In this document: positions 62,825 to 64,000 of the stretch, in pieces | How the letters are laid out: each line of letters begins with the position of its first letter | Numbering within the stretch: position 1 is the first letter of the stretch | Source of the DNA: Streptomyces sp. CBMA29 | GTDB lineage: Bacteria; Actinomycetota; Actinomycetes; Streptomycetales; Streptomycetaceae | Assembly (NCBI RefSeq): GCF_014596445.1 | Contig: NZ_MECL01000063.1 | Span: 1-64,000 of the forward strand | Reading direction: 5' to 3' | DNA: 64,000 bases | Translations under genes and position numbers: made by a program | The notes under the pieces: model-generated | Seen by the model: only the letters and a program-made list of their open reading frames with translations | Database searches by the model: none | What the model was told of the DNA's origin: nothing

Positions 62825-62997
62825 TCTCTTACGGGTGACGTCCCGCCCCTCTGTCCCCCGTGCGAGCTACAAGCGAGTGTCCACCGCACGGTGACGATTC
62901 CCCACCATCGAATCCGTAGCGTTCGGATCACCGCGGAACGCCGGGCCGCGGACCGGAGAAGGAACCGGAGTCGGAACCGGCAAAGGGAGTCCACGCC

Positions 62998-63840
62998 ATG
63001 AAAGCCTGGAAGATAGTCCTGCAGGTAGTCGTCGTCTTCGCGGTCTACGCGGTGTGCGGCGGTCTCACCAACGGGGTGAAGGACAACCCCTGGCTCTCGC
63101 TCGTGGTGGGCGCCCTCACCGTGGCCGTGATGACCTTCGTCTACCGGTGGGCCGTGCGGCGCACCGAGAACCGCGAGGTGACCGAACTGCGCCGGCAGGA
63201 AGCGACGAGCGCGACCTTCTGGGGCCTGGTCTTCGGCACGCTGATGTTCCTCTGCGTCATCGGCAACATCTACTTCCTCGGTGACTACAAGGTCCACGGC
63301 ATCGACTCGGTGAGCGGGGCCATCGGGCTGATCGGCTTCATGGCGGGCGCCGCCTCGACGGAGGAGATCATCTTCCGCGGACTGCTGTTCCGGCTGCTGG
63401 AACGCGGCATGGGCACGTACATCGCCCTGGTACTGTCCGGCCTCGTGTTCGGCGTCATACACCTCCTCAACGACGACGCCACCGTCGCCGGCGCCCTGGC
63501 CATCGCCATCGAGGCCGGCGCCATGCTCGCCGCCGGTTACGCCGCCACCCGCAACCTGTGGCTGCCGATGGGCGTGCACTTCGCCTGGAACTTCATGGAG
63601 TCCGGCGTCTTCAGCACCCAGGTCTCGGGCAACGGCGACACCCACGGTCTGCTGGACGCCACCCTGTCGGGCAACCACCTGATCACGGGCGGCGAGTTCG
63701 GTCCCGAGGCGAGCATCTACTCGGTGGTCTTCGGCACCCTGCTGACGGTCTGCTTCCTGGTCGTGGCCCACCGCCGCGGCAACATCGTCCCCCGGCGCCG
63801 CGCCGAGCGCGTCGACACCCTCGCGGCGCTCGCCCGATGA
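62998..63840 (+). CDS. CPBP-family intramembrane metalloprotease
   Basis: 280 residues from ATG 62998. Eight hydrophobic segments. The CPBP (CAAX/Abi) signatures are STEEIIFRGLLFRLL (Glu-Glu...Arg), FGVIHLLND (His) and GVHFAWNFMES (His...Asn), the residues that hold the active site in the membrane. Substrate unknown; members process prenylated or other membrane proteins, or act as immunity to bacteriocins. The stop overlaps the next start (ATGA). This gene and the next appear to be ordinary chromosomal genes. Confidence 0.9.
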   Translation: MKAWKIVLQVVVVFAVYAVCGGLTNGVKDNPWLSLVVGALTVAVMTFVYRWAVRRTENREVTELRRQEATSATFWGLVFGTLMFLCVIGNIYFLGDYKVHGIDSVSGAIGLIGFMAGAASTEEIIFRGLLFRLLERGMGTYIALVLSGLVFGVIHLLNDDATVAGALAIAIEAGAMLAAGYAATRNLWLPMGVHFAWNFMESGVFSTQVSGNGDTHGLLDATLSGNHLITGGEFGPEASIYSVVFGTLLTVCFLVVAHRRGNIVPRRRAERVDTLAALAR

Positions 63841-64000
63841 CGGAACAGCGATCCGCCGGTTCGCCGGAGCACTGGACGGACGGAGCCGGGCCGCGCGAGA
63901 GCGGTGCCGGGCACCGGCCGACCGGGCTCCGGCTCCGGCCGTTGGTGAACCGGGCCCGCCTCGACGGCATCCGACACCGCCTGGACGGCATCCGACACCG
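63837..64000 (+). CDS. N-terminus of a protein running off the window
   Basis: ATG 63837 overlaps the CPBP stop. The visible 54 residues (MTEQRSAGSPEHWTDGAG, then PTGLRLRPLVNRARLDGIRH) are a polar leader with an imperfect 21-bp duplication (GACGGCATCCGACACCG twice at the end). Nothing diagnostic is visible; a membrane sensor kinase is common in this position but unproven. Confidence 0.6.
   Translation, partial: MTEQRSAGSPEHWTDGAGPRESGAGHRPTGLRLRPLVNRARLDGIRHRLDGIRH

Noticed and set aside
1..64000. CRISPR array
   Set aside because: No regularly spaced 20-40 bp repeats with unique spacers were seen; tandem repeats at 4.84, 7.86 and 38.2 kb have no spacers.

Overview
The window is high-GC actinobacterial DNA, most likely Streptomyces: strong third-position GC, many GTG starts, four-base ATGA/GTGA gene overlaps, and families typical of that genus (XRE regulators with long C-terminal domains, HATPase anti-sigma-like proteins, Rhs toxins with Imm50/SUKH partners, FxLD lanthipeptides). 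Two chromosomal flanks enclose about 50 kb of accessory DNA.

Left flank (1-12.3 kb): one co-directional carbohydrate or sugar-acid gene set. It has a beta-helix protein (5' end outside the window), a Gfo/Idh/MocA oxidoreductase, a lipoprotein sugar-binding protein with two ABC permeases, an epimerase-like protein, a DapA-like aldolase, a 2-hydroxyacid dehydrogenase, a fumarylacetoacetate hydrolase-family protein and an SMP-30 lactonase. No ATPase subunit is present; it is presumably shared (MsiK type).

Accessory region (12.4-62.8 kb): blocks punctuated by 3'-half fragments of a tRNA-Ser gene, all on the minus strand, at 14.49, 19.99, 30.39 and 61.58 kb. Each has its own hairpin terminator just past the tRNA 3' end. 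A fifth, damaged site at 39.1 kb keeps only the flank. The break falls in the anticodon loop, the usual crossover place for tyrosine integrases. No intact tRNA-Ser and no intact integrase are in the window; an integrase scrap lies at 62.2 kb and a decayed relaxase at 59.5 kb. Block 1 (14.5-20 kb) is an Rhs toxin gene, broken by a frameshift, with Imm50-type immunity genes. Block 2 (20-30.4 kb) is a TIR-NTPase-TPR gene with an XRE regulator, divergent from a six-gene run that includes a class III nucleotide cyclase-like protein and a Pycsar-type membrane effector; this is the best candidate for an incompletely described immune system. Block 3 (30.4-39.1 kb) is wreckage: a double SUKH-3 immunity gene, a deaminase-toxin tail, a beheaded histidine phosphatase, a complete ISL3-type IS with an 8-bp target duplication and a DUF4240 passenger, an Rhs tip with a zincin-like toxin joined to a truncated MocR gene, and a methyltransferase. 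Block 4 (39.1-61.6 kb) holds an unknown gene, a membrane protein, a Gabija-like OLD/UvrD pair followed by a PD-(D/E)XK nuclease, an FxLD-type class I lanthipeptide cluster, a regulator/SLOG-like pair, a HAD hydrolase and decayed mobilisation genes.

Right flank (62.8-64 kb): a CPBP intramembrane protease translationally coupled to the start of a further gene that runs off the window.

All identifications come from reading motifs and gene order; no database search was run.
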